Source: Methanobacteriota archaeon
Lineage (GTDB): Archaea > Thermoplasmatota > Poseidoniia > Poseidoniales > Thalassarchaeaceae
Length of the DNA: 6,048 nt
Reading direction: 5' to 3'
Assembly (NCBI GenBank): GCA_002683155.1
Contig: NYST01000050.1
Span: forward strand, 1 to 6,048
Part shown: piece by piece, positions 1 through 6,048 of the stretch
Layout of the letters: the number at the start of each line of letters is the position of its first letter
How positions within the stretch are numbered: the stretch's first letter is position 1
Position numbers and translations under genes: made by a program
Notes under the pieces: generated by a model
Told to the model about the DNA's origin: nothing
What the model saw: only the letters and a program-made list of their open reading frames with translations
Databases searched by the model: none

Positions 1-238
1 AGAAAGAAAAGAATCAGCCGACTTTTCTAAAATTGAAGGTGATGATTGGTGGGAGAAGGGGTACGAGGGCGAAGCAGGAAAGCAATCTGTGACATCAGAT
101 TCGGCAGCGGAATCATGCGGAAACGCACATTGCTCTAATCCAGTGACAGCCTTCGATTTTCGTTGCTTCACATGCCGCAAGAGGTTCTGCCAGGATCATG
201 CGGGAGGAAACATCGAGTGCAGCGAGTGCTCAAAGTGA
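1..238 (+). CDS. C-terminal fragment of an AN1-like zinc-finger protein (5' end outside window)
   Basis: The reading frame is open from base 2 to a TGA at 236-238, giving the last 78 residues. There is no in-frame ATG, so the start lies upstream of the window. The first ~35 visible residues are polar and acidic with a DDWWEKGYEGE stretch, probably a linker. The last 40 hold eight regularly spaced potential zinc ligands: C39, C44, C55, C58, C63, H66, C73 and C76 (fragment numbering). The core FRCFTCRKRFCQDH matches the AN1 pattern (F-x-C-x2-C-x4-C-x2-H), a fold known in eukaryotic stress proteins and in many archaeal proteins. The usual final H-x5-H-x-C ligands are replaced here by C-x2-C. Two zinc ions could be bound. 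The job of the full protein cannot be told because its N-terminal part is missing; AN1 fingers usually mediate protein or ubiquitin-like contacts. It converges on the helicase gene with one base between the stop codons. Confidence 0.72.
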   Translation, partial: ERKESADFSKIEGDDWWEKGYEGEAGKQSVTSDSAAESCGNAHCSNPVTAFDFRCFTCRKRFCQDHAGGNIECSECSK

Positions 239-239
239 A

Positions 240-3026
240 TCAGAGGAACACGCTCTTCTTGTGCGTGGATGATCTGGGGGAAAGTCCCGCTTGCTTGATT
301 TCTAGGACCATCTGCTTGCCGCTTCTGCTGTGCCCGTACTGAACCTCGCCGGGGCTCACCTTCCAGTTCCACTGCCGCTCGAAGACCTTTGCATCCTCCA
401 TGTTGCGACAAAGCTTCCTGGGGACTGCATGGAACATCGAAAGGACGTTCCTCCTCCTCCTGAAGTACTTGCCAACTACCTCGGGGAGCAAGTCGCTTAG
501 CCAAGTCTCGCTCACCACCTTGACCTGTCTCTGGATGACGTACCGAGGATTCTCCAGGGGTCCGAGAACCTCTTCCATAGCCTCTGCGAAGATGGCTGAC
601 TCTTTCTCAGATGCCCCCTCAAGATACGCCCTCATCCATCCTCCCCCCCTGCTTCCACCGCCCACCTTAGCATCGAACCCGATGTGGCCTAGTGCCTGCA
701 GTGAGGATGCGACAGCGTCCGCAATCGCAAGGACAAGAGACTCATCGGACCATTGGGCCATCCCGATCCTTTTTGCAGCCGGGAAACCTCCTCCAAGATC
801 TCCGCCCCTGACCTCAATTGCTTCTCTTGGGACAGCGTTGAAGGCCTCTCCTATGGCCCATAGTTCACGGGTCCTCTCTCTGTTCCTGGACCTCATCAGC
901 ATCTCCTCATTGAACACGTCCATCGCCTCGGATACTCCCTCCGGACGAGCCTCTGTGAATGCAGCGTGGACGTGCCCGACACCCTTCTCTATTGCACCAT
1001 CATCACAGACTCCGTAGAGCTGCTTGTGCTTCCTCTTGAATCTCAGGTAGTCGTCAAAACCCTTCTTGAACTCGTCAGCCAGGCAAACGATGTCCCAGTT
1101 GTTTGCAACCTTCTCTGGCCAATGCTTGTCTAGCCTGAACGACCTCCCACGGAGTTGGTTGATGCTCATGCTGGTGGTAACCGTTGTCAGGTCCACTAGT
1201 ACATTGATCCTGCTTGCATCCCATCCCTCGCCCAGAAGCCCCCTTGTCCCCACAAGGCATTTCGTCACGCCCTCCTGGAACATCTCTGTAATCATCATCG
1301 TGTAGTATCTAGGCAACCAGTCCTTTCCCTTGCCTCTGATCTCGAAGTACCCCCCATTCTCGATATAGTCGAATTTGATATCCAAGCCCCTGGAATCTAC
1401 CCATTGCTCGAATCTGGGGAATATTCTCTCCAACAGGTCGTCGTCGACAAGCACAGTGGTGCCCGTCATTAGCACTGGGTCTAGCCTGTCTGTCGATTCG
1501 TTACCGAGAACAGCCCTGTATGCAGCCACTGCTCCTCCTGCCTCTTTGTCCAAGACTCCCTCGACAAGGGCCGTGGCAGAAGTCTTCTCGAAATCAGTGA
1601 CGATTACTGCCCTGATTTCTGGACCCAGCGCCTGCATCTCAGATTGTAGTATGTCTCTGAGAGCACCGTACTTGGCGGAACCGTATGCCATAACCCTGCC
1701 AACCGGGGAGGCACAGGCCCTGACACCCCCCTTGGTGATCTGGATTCCGAGCATCCTGAGCTTCTTTTTCGCTTCCTCGGCAAGGGCATGGTCATCCTTG
1801 CTTTCCGACCTCATCAGGCCGTTCCTGATGTACCGATCGAGTATCGTAATCAGGGTATCCATGGTGTTCCCTGCATTGACTAATTCGGATGATGGCATCG
1901 GGATGCCATCCGGCAGGCTTAGCCCCCCCGATGCCAGATAACCTCTAGCTGCATCCGCTAGGGATGGATCGCTTCGTCTGAATGAATTCCAGTCCTTCGC
2001 CTTCCGACCCGGAAGTGACAGTTCGTCCAGAACAATTGCCAGCCAGACCTCGAGACGAGGGACCCTGCCTCTGGGGTCATCGGGCCCCATTCTAAGCGCC
2101 TTGACCAATGATTCGAAGTCCTTATCCACATTCGCAATGTATTCCAACTCGTCAGGGGACGGGCGGACGAAGTAAGCCAAGTCCTGATACGGGGACAGGT
2201 TACCATCTCTGACTAATGCGGGTACGGGGACTTCGTAATCCACTTCTCCGAAGAGATCAAGATATCTGCCTATTGAAGGCGAATCTCCCTCTTCCGGCGG
2301 GGTTGCAGTGAGTCCTAGGATGATTGGGTTTCCGAGGAATTCCCTCGCCTCGATGAGAACCTTGCCCCAGTGGTCCATCAGGTGGTGGCACTCGTCGAGG
2401 ATGATCAGGCCAACTCCAACTTCGGATAGCCTCATCAGATTCTCTCTTGCCGACTCGTGAAGCACCCATAGCGCATTGCCGTGATCGGCTAGAGAGTCCC
2501 TAACCTTCTTCCGATAGTGGCTCATTGTCTCGGCATGATACTCGGGGTTCTTCTGCTCGAGGTCGTTGATCCACGCCATCGCGCTCTCCGAGTCTTCTGC
2601 CTCTATCGTTCCGGACTCAGATGGGGTCATCAGTTTCGAAACCCACATCTCAATTGCCGCCCCGTCTAGGTCATCACCACCTCTCTTGGGGAGGGTTACC
2701 GACTGGTACGTCAGTGAAGTTAGGATTCCGGGATTCTTCGGGTCAGTGCCAATCTCTGACTCTCTCCCATCTAGGTGGAAGAGCTCCTTTGCCCTCTCGA
2801 TCCATTGTGCCTGAATCGCAGAGTTAGGACTGAGAACGAGAGTTGGCTGTCTGACCAGATCAGACCATGCATATAGCCCCAGGACCGTCTTTCCTGAGCC
2901 GGGCGGAGCAACGATAAGGAACTCCTTCGACCCCTCATCTAGGTCTCTTTTGATGACACTAGATGACGCGATTTGGGAAGGTCTAAGACTTCCAGAGAAT
3001 CTGATACCACCAAAATCATCAGGCAT
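240..3026 (-). CDS. Superfamily 2 DEAD/DEAH-type helicase (DECH box), 928 aa
   Basis: A predicted ATP-dependent nucleic-acid helicase or translocase. Numbering from the ATG at 3026, the core motifs are in order: a Q-like LRPSQ near 15-19, Walker A APPGSGKT at 40-47 (K46), motif Ia LVLSPNS near 63-69, Walker B DECH at 211-214, motif III TAT at 240-242, a second RecA-like domain starting near IRAVIVTDF (471-479), motif V GLLGEGWD near 596-603, and motif VI Q-L-R-G-R-S-F-R at 624-631 with arginine fingers R628 and R631. All catalytic residues are present, so it should be active. The layout resembles the Res-subunit/SSL2-like SF2 group. Two long insertions sit between motifs I and II and between III and IV. 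About 270 residues follow the core, including a Gly-rich stretch (GGGSRGGG) and a basic RRRR patch; I cannot assign a fold there. A TTG at 3032 would add two residues, but the ATG lies two bases after the preceding stop and is preferred. No methyltransferase or nuclease gene lies beside it, so restriction is not supported. Repair, RNA processing or defence remain possible. It is probably cotranscribed with the upstream nucleotidyltransferase. Confidence 0.9.
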   Translation of the reverse strand: MPDDFGGIRFSGSLRPSQIASSSVIKRDLDEGSKEFLIVAPPGSGKTVLGLYAWSDLVRQPTLVLSPNSAIQAQWIERAKELFHLDGRESEIGTDPKNPGILTSLTYQSVTLPKRGGDDLDGAAIEMWVSKLMTPSESGTIEAEDSESAMAWINDLEQKNPEYHAETMSHYRKKVRDSLADHGNALWVLHESARENLMRLSEVGVGLIILDECHHLMDHWGKVLIEAREFLGNPIILGLTATPPEEGDSPSIGRYLDLFGEVDYEVPVPALVRDGNLSPYQDLAYFVRPSPDELEYIANVDKDFESLVKALRMGPDDPRGRVPRLEVWLAIVLDELSLPGRKAKDWNSFRRSDPSLADAARGYLASGGLSLPDGIPMPSSELVNAGNTMDTLITILDRYIRNGLMRSESKDDHALAEEAKKKLRMLGIQITKGGVRACASPVGRVMAYGSAKYGALRDILQSEMQALGPEIRAVIVTDFEKTSATALVEGVLDKEAGGAVAAYRAVLGNESTDRLDPVLMTGTTVLVDDDLLERIFPRFEQWVDSRGLDIKFDYIENGGYFEIRGKGKDWLPRYYTMMITEMFQEGVTKCLVGTRGLLGEGWDASRINVLVDLTTVTTSMSINQLRGRSFRLDKHWPEKVANNWDIVCLADEFKKGFDDYLRFKRKHKQLYGVCDDGAIEKGVGHVHAAFTEARPEGVSEAMDVFNEEMLMRSRNRERTRELWAIGEAFNAVPREAIEVRGGDLGGGFPAAKRIGMAQWSDESLVLAIADAVASSLQALGHIGFDAKVGGGSRGGGWMRAYLEGASEKESAIFAEAMEEVLGPLENPRYVIQRQVKVVSETWLSDLLPEVVGKYFRRRRNVLSMFHAVPRKLCRNMEDAKVFERQWNWKVSPGEVQYGHSRSGKQMVLEIKQAGLSPRSSTHKKSVFL

Positions 3027-3028
3027 AA

Positions 3029-3994
3029 TCAATCATCCAAAAGAGAGGCATGATCAACAATTTTGCCAGACATTACGGTTCCCTCTGGAACGCTTACTCC
3101 GTTGCCAATGAGACACCCATCGAGTACACTTCCTGCTCCAATTTCGACGTTATCTAGTATTACAGAATCTGTTATTGTGGCCCCTTCCGATATAACGGAA
3201 GAAGAACCGACAGAACTCCTCGAGACCATGCCCAAGTTCTCCGAGTTTTTGCCGAACCAAGAGTCGCCTTGCACCGTCCCGCTGGAGAATCTACTTTCAG
3301 AAATGCATACTTGAGTAGCCTCAATGAAAGAACCGGGCGTGCCTGCATCCACGAACCATCCCTCGTAAGGGAAACCATTCAGGCCACCAGTTTCAGCAAG
3401 ATCCTCGTAGATGTCTCTCTCGATGCTGTGGGCACCATTTGGCATCAGGTTGAAGATCTCAGGTTCTATGATGTAAGTTCCCGCATTGATGAGATTGGAG
3501 TACGCCTCCTCGATCGGGGGCTTCTCTTGGAATCTCATTATCTTCCCACTCTCTTGCCGGAAATCTGCCACTCCAAAACGAGATGGGTCCTCAACCTCCC
3601 AGAGAGCGATGGTAGCAATCCCTCCGTTGCTTCTGTGGAAATCCAGCATCTCTTCGACTCTCAGACTTGTGATCAGATCGCCATTGATGACGCAGAAAGT
3701 ACCACCAGAGAGGTGAGGCTTGCAGTTTGCAATGGCACCCCCTGTTCCAAGAGGCTCAGTCTCTTCGATAATCTTGACCTCATATGGGAGTGGGGTGTTG
3801 GCAAAGTGGGAGCGCATTTTCTCAATGCCATAACCAGCTGCAATTAGGACTCTATCGACTAGGGATTCCGGCAGGATCTCTACCACGTGCTCTATCATCG
3901 ACTTATCCAGAATAGGGAGGAGTGGTTTCGGAATGCTTTCGGTCCATGGCCTCAACCTAGAACCGAACCCCCCAGCAAGAACCACAACATCCAT
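3029..3994 (-). CDS. Sugar-phosphate nucleotidyltransferase with C-terminal left-handed beta-helix, 321 aa
   Basis: A cytoplasmic enzyme that joins a hexose-1-phosphate to an NTP, giving an NDP-sugar and pyrophosphate. The N-terminal catalytic domain (about 1-235) has the family signature LAGGFGSRLRPWT at 6-18 followed by the substrate-binding IPKPLLP at 21-27. It also has GTGGAI at 83-88, the metal-binding NGD at 104-106 (D106), EKP at 157-159, NAGTY at 170-174 and a second metal aspartate in FVDAGTP (D216). Residues ~258-312 carry hexapeptide-like repeats (VISEGA, VILDNVEIGAG, CLIGNGV) typical of a left-handed beta-helix. The architecture fits archaeal mannose-1-phosphate guanylyltransferase or glucose-1-phosphate thymidylyl/uridylyltransferase-like proteins; the sequence alone does not settle the base or sugar. 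It is too short and lacks the extended acetyltransferase part of a GlmU-type bifunctional enzyme. The ATG at 3994 is chosen because the family begins at the M-D-V-V-V-L-A-G-G strand; an ATG at 4018 would add eight residues unlike the family. No strong Shine-Dalgarno is seen. It is the first gene of a two-gene unit with the helicase and divergent from sucC. Confidence 0.92.
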   Translation of the reverse strand: MDVVVLAGGFGSRLRPWTESIPKPLLPILDKSMIEHVVEILPESLVDRVLIAAGYGIEKMRSHFANTPLPYEVKIIEETEPLGTGGAIANCKPHLSGGTFCVINGDLITSLRVEEMLDFHRSNGGIATIALWEVEDPSRFGVADFRQESGKIMRFQEKPPIEEAYSNLINAGTYIIEPEIFNLMPNGAHSIERDIYEDLAETGGLNGFPYEGWFVDAGTPGSFIEATQVCISESRFSSGTVQGDSWFGKNSENLGMVSRSSVGSSSVISEGATITDSVILDNVEIGAGSVLDGCLIGNGVSVPEGTVMSGKIVDHASLLDD

Positions 3995-4093
3995 GACTCG
4001 TCCAGAACAACACTGCATTTCATCGCTTCGCGACTCTTCTTCGGAAGACTGTCATCCGCACCCTTCAAGTCCATACCTCGGCTGGGTCATCCA
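3995..4093. promoter_or_regulatory. Divergent intergenic region between nucleotidyltransferase and sucC
   Basis: These 99 bases separate two divergent start codons, so promoters for both the minus-strand nucleotidyltransferase-helicase unit and plus-strand sucCD should lie here or slightly inside the opposing gene. I see no convincing archaeal TATA box or bacterial -35/-10 pair. The region contains a small inverted repeat TCGC-ttc-GCGA (4023-4033) and a larger hairpin just after it. Neither start has a strong Shine-Dalgarno: GGGT sits about 7 bases before the sucC ATG and GGACGAG before the other, both weak. Promoter function is inferred from gene orientation alone. Confidence 0.45.
4032..4053 (+). 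other. Predicted UUCG-tetraloop hairpin upstream of sucC
   Basis: On the plus strand TCTTC (4035-4039) pairs perfectly with GAAGA (4044-4048) around a TTCG loop closed by a C-G pair, the classic extra-stable tetraloop arrangement. GAC (4032-4034) can pair with GTC (4051-4053), extending the stem across a two-base bulge. It ends about 40 bases before the sucC start and would form in a sucC leader RNA if transcription begins upstream. There is no U-tract after it, so it does not look like an intrinsic terminator. Its function, if any, is unknown. Confidence 0.4.
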
Positions 4094-5299
4094 ATGAACA
4101 TTCACGAGTACCAGGCAAAGGCCATGTTCAGAGAGTCGGGAGTGTCAGTTCAGAGTGGAGTTCACTGCACTACAGTCGAACAAGCACTAACTGCATACGA
4201 CTCGCTGGGTTCTGATGTAGTCGCGGTGAAAAGCCAGATTCACGCTGGAGGAAGGGGCAAGGGTGATTTGTTCTGCCCCGAATCTGGGGAGTTGGTGATG
4301 CATGGAGGGGTGAAGGTTGCCTTCTCCAGGGATGAAGTGGAAAACTTCGCCTCAAACATCCTAGGCCAACGGCTCGTGACTAAGCAGACGGGCCCATCTG
4401 GTAAGATAGTCAGCAACTTGTACGTAGAATCGGGCTGTGACATTGTCCACGAGTACTATCTTGCTCTGCTTGTCGACAGGGAAGAAGACTCGATTCTAGT
4501 CATGGCTTCCACCGAGGGTGGCATGGATATCGAAGAGGTCGCTGAGACTTCCCCGGAAGCAATCCACAAAGCATGGTTCGACCCATCGGATGGACTGGAT
4601 GAGGAAGTTGCAAACTCTCTTGGAGATTCAATCGGCCTATCCGGCCCCTCCCGAGATTCATTCGCAGCAATGGTCGCCTCTCTAGCCTCACTGTTCATCG
4701 AGAAGGACTGCTCGATGATTGAGATTAATCCACTCGTCAGAGATGGGAATGAATCCATGGTAGCTCTTGATGCGAAGGTCAGCTTTGACGAGAATGCCGG
4801 ATTCCGGCACCCCTGGAGGGAAGATCTCAGAGACTTGTCAGAGGAGTCAGATGTGGAAGTTAGGGCGCATCAACACGGACTCTCATACGTCGATTTAGAA
4901 GGCAACATCGGTTGTTTGGTCAATGGTGCAGGTCTGGCAATGGCTACTATGGATGTAATCAAGTTGTATGGCGGAGAACCTGCAAACTTCCTAGACATCG
5001 GAGGGGGGGCTGATAGCGAATCGATCACTGCAGCATTCGGGATAATTCTGGAGGACTCACGTTTGGAGGGAATCCTAGTCAATATCTTTGGAGGCATTAT
5101 CAGATGTGACATGGTTGCAAGGAGTATAATTGAGGCATCAGAGAAGACCGGTCTGAAGATTCCTCTGGTGGTGAGGTTCTCAGGCACTAATCACGAAGAA
5201 GGGAGAAAGGTTCTGGAAGAATCGGATCTCGATGTGATTACTGTCAGCACCCTGGGAGATGCCGGAGAGGCAATAGTCAATGCAATAGGGGGGAATTAG
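4094..5299 (+). CDS. sucC: Succinyl-CoA synthetase (ADP/GDP-forming) beta subunit, 401 aa
   Basis: The nucleotide-binding subunit of succinyl-CoA synthetase, which interconverts succinyl-CoA + NDP + phosphate and succinate + CoA + NTP in the TCA cycle. The N-terminus MNIHEYQAKAMF is the family hallmark. The ATP-grasp domain covers roughly 1-240: VAVKSQIHAGGRGKG at 43-57 (K46 and GRGK 53-56), LVTKQTG at 94-100, MASTEGGMDIEEVAE at 137-151, and metal ligands in EINPL (N212) and LDAK (D226). The C-terminal ligase-CoA domain has CLVNGAGLAMATMD at 274-287, GGEPANFLDIGGGA at 293-306 and LVNIFGGIIRCD at 328-339, which form the interface with the alpha subunit. It is slightly longer than the E. coli protein (388 aa), mainly through an extra loop at about 57-70. 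The frame is open from 3887, but the ATG at 4094 is chosen because the conserved protein starts there and the extension lies antisense to the neighbouring gene. Nucleotide preference (ATP or GTP) cannot be read from the sequence with confidence. Confidence 0.97.
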   Translation: MNIHEYQAKAMFRESGVSVQSGVHCTTVEQALTAYDSLGSDVVAVKSQIHAGGRGKGDLFCPESGELVMHGGVKVAFSRDEVENFASNILGQRLVTKQTGPSGKIVSNLYVESGCDIVHEYYLALLVDREEDSILVMASTEGGMDIEEVAETSPEAIHKAWFDPSDGLDEEVANSLGDSIGLSGPSRDSFAAMVASLASLFIEKDCSMIEINPLVRDGNESMVALDAKVSFDENAGFRHPWREDLRDLSEESDVEVRAHQHGLSYVDLEGNIGCLVNGAGLAMATMDVIKLYGGEPANFLDIGGGADSESITAAFGIILEDSRLEGILVNIFGGIIRCDMVARSIIEASEKTGLKIPLVVRFSGTNHEEGRKVLEESDLDVITVSTLGDAGEAIVNAIGGN

Positions 5300-5301
5300 A
5301 A

Positions 5302-6048
5302 ATGAGTATTTGGATTAACGAGGAGACTAGGGTCCTGGTACAGGGAATAACCGGTAGTCAAGGAACATTCCACGGGACAAGAATGGTCGAATACGGAACC
5401 GACATTGTCGGCGGTGTGACTCCGGGAAAGGGGGGTCAAGTTGTAGAGTTGCCAGGAAGATCAGTCCCAGTTTTCGATACGATGTCAGAAGCGATTTCCT
5501 CCACTGAAGCAGAGGCCAGTGTAATCTACGTCCCAGCCCGATTCGCAGCCCCTGCAATAATCGAGGCGGCCGACTCATTCTACGAATTGAACGGGGGTGG
5601 ACTAATTGTTTGTATCACAGAGGGAATCCCAACACTCGACATGGTGAAGGTGGTTTCTCACTTGGAAAAAAGGCCTGGTGTTAGGCTGATAGGGCCAAAT
5701 TGTCCAGGCATCATCTCACCTGGGTCCAATGGAGGGTGTAAGATAGGAATAATGCCCGGTTACATTCACGCCAAAGGTAGGATTGGTATCATCTCCAAGT
5801 CGGGAACACTAACCTACGAGGCCGTCGCACAAACGATGAGCGTTGGAGAAGGACAAACGACCTGCGTCGGGATTGGTGGAGACCCAGTAAATGGCACCGG
5901 TTTTATTGAGTGCCTAGAAGCCTTCGAGAACGACCCCGATACTGATGCAGTGGTAATGATCGGAGAGATAGGGGGAACTGCGGAAGAGGAGGCAGCAGCA
6001 TGGTCCAAGGAAAACTTCTCCAAGCCTCTTGTCGGATTTGTTGCAGGG
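5302..6048 (+). CDS. sucD: Succinyl-CoA synthetase alpha subunit, first 249 residues (3' end outside window)
   Basis: The CoA-binding and phosphohistidine subunit that pairs with SucC. The gene starts with ATG two bases after the sucC stop; a GGGGGGA run (5288-5294) seven bases before the start could act as ribosome binding site. The frame stays open to the last base. Visible landmarks are the Rossmann CoA-binding motif GITGSQGTFHG at 15-25, VGGVTPGKGG at 36-45, SVIYVPARF at 73-81, ITEGIPTLDM at 105-114, IGPNCPGIISPG at 130-141, then SKSGTLTYEAV at 165-175, CVGIGGDPVNGT at 188-199 and MIGEIGGTAEEEAAA at 219-233. E222 corresponds to the glutamate that stabilises phosphohistidine in E. coli SucD. 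The catalytic histidine itself (in the GHAGA motif) and roughly the last 40 residues lie beyond the window. Compared with E. coli there are small extra loops near residues 47-54 and 142-145. Conservation is strong and bacterial-like; the operon order sucC-sucD is standard. Confidence 0.97.
   Translation, partial: MSIWINEETRVLVQGITGSQGTFHGTRMVEYGTDIVGGVTPGKGGQVVELPGRSVPVFDTMSEAISSTEAEASVIYVPARFAAPAIIEAADSFYELNGGGLIVCITEGIPTLDMVKVVSHLEKRPGVRLIGPNCPGIISPGSNGGCKIGIMPGYIHAKGRIGIISKSGTLTYEAVAQTMSVGEGQTTCVGIGGDPVNGTGFIECLEAFENDPDTDAVVMIGEIGGTAEEEAAAWSKENFSKPLVGFVAG

Noticed and set aside
249..267. Possible terminator hairpin CACGC...GCGTG for the zinc-finger gene
   Set aside because: The stem is five pairs with a nine-base loop, no U-tract follows, and it lies inside the helicase coding end, so chance is the better explanation.
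400..1017. A 205-residue plus-strand open frame antisense to the helicase
   Set aside because: Its translation is low-complexity Ser/Pro/Leu-rich with no motif, and the opposite strand carries a clear helicase. It is a shadow of the coding strand; the same applies to the frames at 1375-1941 and 3269-3847.
240..3026. Type III restriction enzyme Res subunit
   Set aside because: The core motifs fit this broad SF2 group, but no PD-(D/E)XK nuclease motif was recognised in the C-terminal part and no Mod methyltransferase gene is adjacent in the window.
3027..3032. TTG start for the helicase
   Set aside because: It adds only two residues and overlaps the preceding stop codon; the ATG at 3024-3026 is the simpler choice, though the difference is small.
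3029..3994. Bifunctional GlmU (uridylyl- and acetyltransferase)
   Set aside because: At 321 residues with only a short run of hexapeptide repeats, it lacks room for the long acetyltransferase beta-helix of GlmU.
3887..4093. A 69-residue N-terminal extension of sucC
   Set aside because: The extension is antisense to the nucleotidyltransferase gene and unlike any SucC; the conserved protein begins exactly at the ATG at 4094.

Overview
This 6,048-base window is densely coding, with moderate GC. It carries four near-complete or complete genes plus two genes cut by the window edges. The likeliest source is an archaeon, perhaps a marine euryarchaeal (Poseidoniales/Marine Group II-like) genome. The reasons are an AN1-like zinc-finger protein, arginine codons dominated by AGG/AGA, frequent ATA isoleucine codons, and mostly weak or absent Shine-Dalgarno sequences. 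No rRNA or other lineage marker is present, so this placement is an inference and a bacterial source is not excluded.

Layout from left to right: (1) the 3' end of a plus-strand gene ending in a Cys/His-rich AN1-like zinc finger (1-238). (2) One base later, converging on it, the end of a large minus-strand superfamily 2 helicase gene (240-3026). (3) Immediately upstream of that in the same transcription unit, a minus-strand sugar-phosphate nucleotidyltransferase (3029-3994), separated from the helicase ATG by two bases. (4) A 99-base divergent intergenic region (3995-4093) with two small inverted repeats, one of them a C(UUCG)G tetraloop hairpin. (5) Plus-strand sucC (4094-5299) and, two bases later, sucD (5302 to the window end, cut off before its catalytic histidine).

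sucC and sucD encode the two subunits of succinyl-CoA synthetase, the substrate-level phosphorylation step of the TCA cycle, and are almost certainly one operon. The nucleotidyltransferase makes an NDP-sugar for glycan, S-layer/N-glycan or cell-surface synthesis. The helicase is a solitary DNA- or RNA-dependent ATPase with all core motifs, two large insertions and a long C-terminal region I cannot assign. Its pairing with a sugar nucleotidyltransferase has no obvious functional logic. I see no tRNA, rRNA, CRISPR array, insertion sequence or phage gene. There is no clear new system; the least explained content is the helicase's accessory regions and the variant zinc finger.
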